NCBI GenBank assembly: GCA_023458855.1
Contig: JAEWWQ010000359.1
Coordinates: 1-25,138, forward strand
DNA from: Bacillota bacterium
GTDB lineage: Bacteria > Bacillota > Clostridia > Lachnospirales > Lachnospiraceae
DNA: 25,138 nt
Reading direction: 5' to 3'
This document shows, in pieces, positions 22,225 to 25,138 of this stretch; position 1 is the stretch's first letter, and every line of letters begins with the position of its first letter. The notes under the pieces are model-generated. The model saw only the letters and a program-made list of their open reading frames with translations. It did no database searches and was not told the origin of the DNA. The translations under genes were made by a program, and so were the position numbers.

Positions 22225-23094
22225 ATGGAAAAAATAGAATTTTTTTTGCCGGATTTCTACACAAGATTTCATTTGATACGTTTAATGCATGATTTAATGA
22301 TTAAATATCCGGAACGTTTCTTTGATGACATAAAGATAGGGGCTGCTTATGGATGTTTCCCGGGTTCTATCTGGAATGGCGGGCGGGTAATGCTCGGAAC
22401 CTGTACCAGGCAGGAGATGGAGTATGCGATTCGGGAGTTGAATGACAGAGGAATTGCGGTACGTTATACCTTTACAAATCCACTTATTGAAGAACTTCAT
22501 TTACAGGATACCTTTTGTAACTTGTGTATGAGGCTTGGTGACAATGGACAAAATGAAGTGCTGGTCAATGCACCAGTATTAGAGGAATATATTAGAAAAA
22601 AGTATCCCTCTTACAAGATATTGTCTTCCACAACCAAGTGCTTACGGACGGAAGCTGCCGTGAGAGAGGAATTGGCGCGCGATTACTACCTGGTAGTGCT
22701 TGATTCTGCATTTAATAATACAGAAGAACTTTTTAAGATGGAGCGGAAAGAAAAAATAGAACTACTGGTAAATCATTATTGTATGGACGACTGCCCGAAC
22801 AGAAGGGAACATTATCAGGTTGTTGGAAGATCACAACTGGAATTTTCCGAAATAGAATACCAGAAGTGCCCGAATATTAACAGAGATTTTTATCAGGTCA
22901 TGAATAATCGTTCCTTTATTACGACGGAAGCTTTATATGGGGGATATAAGGCAGCCGGATTCCGGCATTTTAAAATTGACGGGAGAGCTTTCCACAAATA
23001 TAAAGTCTTGGAAAGTTATATGTATTACTTGGTGCGACCTGAATATAGAGATGAAGTTCGTCTTTCCATTCTTCGGAATATGGAGAGATTGTAG
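22225..23094 (+). CDS. Cys-rich probable TIM-barrel protein, distantly peptidase-U32-like
   Basis: 289 residues, not firmly assigned. The C-terminal AAGFRHFKIDGRAF (243-256, KIDGR) resembles the (A/G)GxxSxKIEGRxK motif that ends the barrel of peptidase U32 family proteins (UbiU/UbiV, RlhA, YegQ). Alternating strand-like and helical segments (IKIGAAYG, GIAVRYTF, EVLVNAP, YKILSSTTKC, YYLVVLDSAFN) fit a TIM barrel. Cys186 and Cys190 (HYCMDDCPNRREHY) plus Cys215 lie where U32 proteins carry iron-sulfur Cys, though the spacing differs. U32 proteins are often tRNA/rRNA or quinone hydroxylases; the function here is unknown. ATG at 22225 with GAGGAG 7 bases upstream is preferred over an earlier start. 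Confidence 0.7.
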   Translation: MEKIEFFLPDFYTRFHLIRLMHDLMIKYPERFFDDIKIGAAYGCFPGSIWNGGRVMLGTCTRQEMEYAIRELNDRGIAVRYTFTNPLIEELHLQDTFCNLCMRLGDNGQNEVLVNAPVLEEYIRKKYPSYKILSSTTKCLRTEAAVREELARDYYLVVLDSAFNNTEELFKMERKEKIELLVNHYCMDDCPNRREHYQVVGRSQLEFSEIEYQKCPNINRDFYQVMNNRSFITTEALYGGYKAAGFRHFKIDGRAFHKYKVLESYMYYLVRPEYRDEVRLSILRNMERL

Positions 23095-23120
23095 ATCGAT
23101 ACATAATTGAGGAGGCAAGT

Positions 23121-23594
23121 ATGATAGCATTAATAGTGGCATATTCACTTAACAGAGTAATAGGAAATAACGGTGTGATACCTTGGAAAATAAAGGGTGA
23201 ACAGAAAAGATTCAGGGAATTTACGACAGGAAATATTGTGATTATGGGAAGACGTTCCTATGAAGAAATTGGAAGACCGTTACCAAACCGCGAAACGATT
23301 GTAGTATCTCGTACAAAGAACTTTGATGGGGAACATTGCAGAACAGCATCTTCTCTTGCAGAAGCGATAGGAATGGCTGGGAATGATAAGGATATCTATA
23401 TTTCCGGTGGAGCTGGCTTGTATAAAGAAGCTATTCATATTGTTGATAAGATGTATGTTACGTTTGTTGAAAAAGAAATAGAAGGAGATACTTATTTTCC
23501 TGAATTTGAGGAAGCTGATTTTGAAAAGCAGATAGACGAGCATATTGACGGAGAGATACCATATACGTATGTGACGTATACCAGAAAAAAGTAA
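23121..23594 (+). CDS. Dihydrofolate reductase, DfrF-like
   Basis: 157 residues. DHFR reduces dihydrofolate to tetrahydrofolate with NADPH. Visible are IVAYSLNRVIGNNGVIPW (5-22), Glu27 as the acidic active-site residue (Glu as in other Gram-positives), GNIVIMGRRSYEEIGRPLP with the NADPH Arg-rich turn, YISGGAGLYKEA, and GDTYFPEF. The KIKGEQKRFREFTTGN stretch and the YISGG-x-GL-x-KEA wording closely recall the trimethoprim-resistance enzyme DfrF of enterococci and streptococci, from memory. No thymidylate synthase gene is adjacent, where a housekeeping folA often sits. GGAGG lies 6 bases before the ATG. Whether it confers trimethoprim resistance cannot be decided from sequence alone. Confidence 0.93.
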   Translation: MIALIVAYSLNRVIGNNGVIPWKIKGEQKRFREFTTGNIVIMGRRSYEEIGRPLPNRETIVVSRTKNFDGEHCRTASSLAEAIGMAGNDKDIYISGGAGLYKEAIHIVDKMYVTFVEKEIEGDTYFPEFEEADFEKQIDEHIDGEIPYTYVTYTRKK

Positions 23595-23619
23595 GTTATT
23601 GTAAAGGGGGGAAGTGCAA

Positions 23620-24039
23620 ATGTTAGAGAGAATACCGACAGGGGAAGAAATGACGGCGTTGATTGGAAAACAGTATTATACTGTTTGGACAGAATTATGT
23701 AAACTAATTGATACCAATTATGATATGGACCATATGTGGAATAGTGGCGGTAAGGCATGGGTCTATGAGTATAAATACCGAAGAGGCGGTAAGACACTTT
23801 GCGCATTATATGCAAGAGAAAATTGTTTTGGGTTTATGGTTATTTTAGGGAAAATGGAAAGAGAAAAATTTGAAGCAGAAAGAGAAAAATTCTCTAAAGA
23901 AGTGCAGAAAATATATGACAGCGCTACGACTTATCATGATGGGAAATGGATTATGTTTGAACTTAAAGACACTTTGCTTTTTGAAGATATGGACAGGATA
24001 TTGAAAATTAAGAGAAGACCAAATAGAAACAGTAAATGA
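23620..24039 (+). CDS. DUF3788 domain-containing protein
   Basis: 139 residues from the chosen start. The segment GKQYYTVWTELCKLIDTNYD, then WNSGGKAWVYEYKYRRGGKTLCALYARE, FGFMVILGKMEREKFE and a terminal YHDGKWIMFELKD are the conserved parts of the DUF3788 family. The fold is thought to be a small DUF1801/YdhG-like alpha-beta domain, but no function is established. I chose ATG at 23620, since GGGGGGA lies at a proper distance upstream; an in-frame GTG at 23614 is too close to it. It sits 25 bases after the DHFR gene and 37 before the SRPBCC gene. Confidence 0.85.
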   Translation: MLERIPTGEEMTALIGKQYYTVWTELCKLIDTNYDMDHMWNSGGKAWVYEYKYRRGGKTLCALYARENCFGFMVILGKMEREKFEAEREKFSKEVQKIYDSATTYHDGKWIMFELKDTLLFEDMDRILKIKRRPNRNSK

Positions 24040-24076
24040 AAGCAGAAAAAATAAAATATGCAGGGAGATATAGTAA

Positions 24077-24481
24077 ATGAAAAGGTCTGCAATAACAGCA
24101 AGATTCAAAAGTGACGTTGAAAAAGTGTGGGATGTTGTGACTGATAATCGAAATTATTCCTGGAGAAGTGATTTATCAAAAATTGTGTGTGAGGAAGATG
24201 GAAAAAGTTTTACGGAATATGCGGAAAATGGATTTCCAACTTTATTTACAATTACATACAAGGAGCCTTTTGAACGATATGAATTCAACATGGAGAACAA
24301 GAATATGACTGGTCACTGGACGGGAATCTTTTCGGAGACCACAGAGGGTGGTACCCAGATTGATTTTACAGAAGAGTTAGAAATAGGAAATCCTATCATG
24401 AAATTACTGGCAGGAATCTATCTTAAGAAACAACAAAACACATATGTCAAAGATTTGCGAAGGACATTGGGAGAAGATTAA
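24077..24481 (+). CDS. SRPBCC-fold (START-like) protein
   Basis: 134 residues. The N-terminal strand and helix KRSAITARFKSDVEKVWDVVTDNRNYSWRSD, followed by a series of strands (SKIVCEEDGKSFTEYAE, TLFTITYKEPFERYEF, GHWTGIFSETTEGGTQIDF) and a long C-terminal helix (MKLLAGIYLKKQQNTYVKDLRRTL), is the helix-grip plan of the SRPBCC/polyketide cyclase superfamily. These proteins bind a hydrophobic ligand in the cavity; the ligand here is unknown. GGGAG lies about 9 bases before the ATG. It is followed at 16 bases by a Crp/Fnr regulator. Confidence 0.85.
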   Translation: MKRSAITARFKSDVEKVWDVVTDNRNYSWRSDLSKIVCEEDGKSFTEYAENGFPTLFTITYKEPFERYEFNMENKNMTGHWTGIFSETTEGGTQIDFTEELEIGNPIMKLLAGIYLKKQQNTYVKDLRRTLGED

Positions 24482-24497
24482 GAATTGGTGTGAAAAG

Positions 24498-25070
24498 ATG
24501 ATGAAACCTAGTGAATGTATCAGTAGCAAAATGAAGATAAAATTAAGTATTGATATTTGTCGCCTTTTGGATGAAAAATGCGAATATGTGACTTATCAAA
24601 AGGGCGATACCGCACTGCTGGAAGGAGACAGATCCAATAATTTGTATTTTATCATAGCAGGCATTGTCAGGGGATATTACATAGATGACAAAGGAAATGA
24701 TATTACGAAATGCTTCAGCAGGGAAAACGAATTCTTTTCATCTGAGGGTTTGCGGGCAGAGGGACCATCAACTTTTACAATAGAATGTCTGGAAGCGTGC
24801 AGATGTATTAGGATGCCATACGTTGTGGTGAATAAGATAATGGAATCGGAGGCAGTGTTCAGAGAGTATTTTAATCAATTCTATTTTAGGGAAATCGGAA
24901 AACTGGAGCAGCGTGCAAAGAATCTGATTATAATGAATGCAGAAGAACGCTATAACGATTTTTGCAGTCAATTTCCAGATTTGTATGATCGGGTGGAGTT
25001 GAAATATATTGCATCCTATATCGGAATTCGTGCAGCTTCCCTAAGCAGAATACGAAAAAAATTCTGCTGA
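24498..25070 (+). CDS. Crp/Fnr-family transcriptional regulator
   Basis: 190 residues from the ATG at 24498. The N-terminal cyclic-nucleotide-binding-like beta roll runs from about 30 to 115 (YQKGDTALLEGDRSNNLYFIIAG with the conserved GD and Y-F-I-x-x-G pattern). A long dimerisation helix follows (MESEAVFREYFNQFYFREI, then EQRAKNLIIMNAEERYNDF). The C-terminal helix-turn-helix is LKYIASYIGIRAASLSRIRKKF. The short form without a long tail and the ILM-x-AEERY segment are typical of the ~190-residue Crp-like group in Clostridia and Bacteroidetes. No Cys cluster for an iron-sulfur Fnr sensor is present; the effector is unknown. The ribosome binding site (GGTGTG) is weak. Confidence 0.88.
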   Translation: MMKPSECISSKMKIKLSIDICRLLDEKCEYVTYQKGDTALLEGDRSNNLYFIIAGIVRGYYIDDKGNDITKCFSRENEFFSSEGLRAEGPSTFTIECLEACRCIRMPYVVVNKIMESEAVFREYFNQFYFREIGKLEQRAKNLIIMNAEERYNDFCSQFPDLYDRVELKYIASYIGIRAASLSRIRKKFC

Positions 25071-25084
25071 ATTAACTTATGTGA

Positions 25085-25113
25085 ATTACAACTCTTCGTT
25101 CCTTTTCTATAAT
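25085..25113 (+). promoter_or_regulatory. Promoter for the gene beyond the window
   Basis: ATTACA (25085-25090), 17-base spacer, TATAAT (25108-25113). An AAAGGAG ribosome binding site at 25126-25132 follows, so a gene very likely starts just after base 25138. Confidence 0.5.
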
Positions 25114-25125
25114 TGCATAGAAAAG
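25102..25125 (+). promoter_or_regulatory. Inverted repeat overlapping the last promoter's -10
   Basis: CTTTTCTAT, 6-base centre, ATAGAAAAG: perfect 9-bp arms that cover the -10 element and the start point. The position fits a repressor operator, possibly for the adjacent Crp/Fnr regulator or for the product of the next gene. Confidence 0.5.
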
Positions 25126-25138
25126 AAAGGAGTAGAAA

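Noticed and set aside
1..25138. tRNA, rRNA, CRISPR array, riboswitch, insertion sequence or phage genes
   Set aside because: Read through for these by eye on both strands; no recognisable signature of any was seen. Covariance-model searches (tRNAscan, Rfam) could not be run.

Overview
The window reads as chromosomal DNA of a Gram-positive anaerobe of the class Clostridia, most likely a gut Lachnospiraceae. The basis is family content known mainly from that group (DUF4250, DUF4364, DUF1385 beside prmC-prfA, an EFR1-type flavodoxin-ferredoxin, DUF3788), strong AGGAGG-type ribosome binding sites, sigma-A-like promoters and an AT-rich base composition. No rRNA, tRNA, CRISPR array, transposase or integrase was seen.

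Layout. (1) 1-6324, plus strand: the 3' end of clpB, a small membrane protein, a 57-residue DUF4250 gene, a [2Fe-2S]/ASKHA protein related to corrinoid-activating RACo enzymes, a membrane-anchored polysaccharide deacetylase, rarA, and a nucleotide pyrophosphatase-like phosphatase. (2) 6316-8981, minus strand: a compact unit of malic enzyme, a YhcC-type radical SAM protein and DUF4364, read from a promoter with a roughly 140-base leader that holds two inverted repeats. (3) 9189-10448, minus strand: an AT-rich orphan gene whose protein carries the two Asp-rich motifs of class I isoprenoid synthases. (4) 10712-15471, plus strand: rho, rpmE, DUF1385, prmC, prfA, a translation and transcription-termination block. 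(5) 15599-15781: a tiny Lys/Glu/Asn/Gln-rich protein ending in a strong terminator.

(6) 15811-18049: a GC-richer cassette that looks acquired. It holds a TetR-GNAT fusion regulator whose promoter lies between two identical 16-base operator-like repeats, then an alpha/beta hydrolase and a strong terminator. (7) 18231-25070, plus strand: eleven closely packed small genes: flavodoxin, two FMN split-barrel proteins, an alanyl-tRNA editing protein, EFR1 flavodoxin-ferredoxin, Nudix hydrolase, a U32-like protein of unknown function, a DfrF-like dihydrofolate reductase, DUF3788, SRPBCC and a Crp/Fnr regulator. The first part has a flavin/redox theme. The last 68 bases hold a promoter with an overlapping inverted repeat for a gene beyond the window.

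Most of the window is ordinary housekeeping sequence. The items most worth a second look are the TetR-GNAT cassette with its paired operators, the orphan isoprenoid-synthase-like protein, the divergent U32-like protein and the DfrF-like reductase. I saw nothing that amounts to a clearly new multi-gene system.
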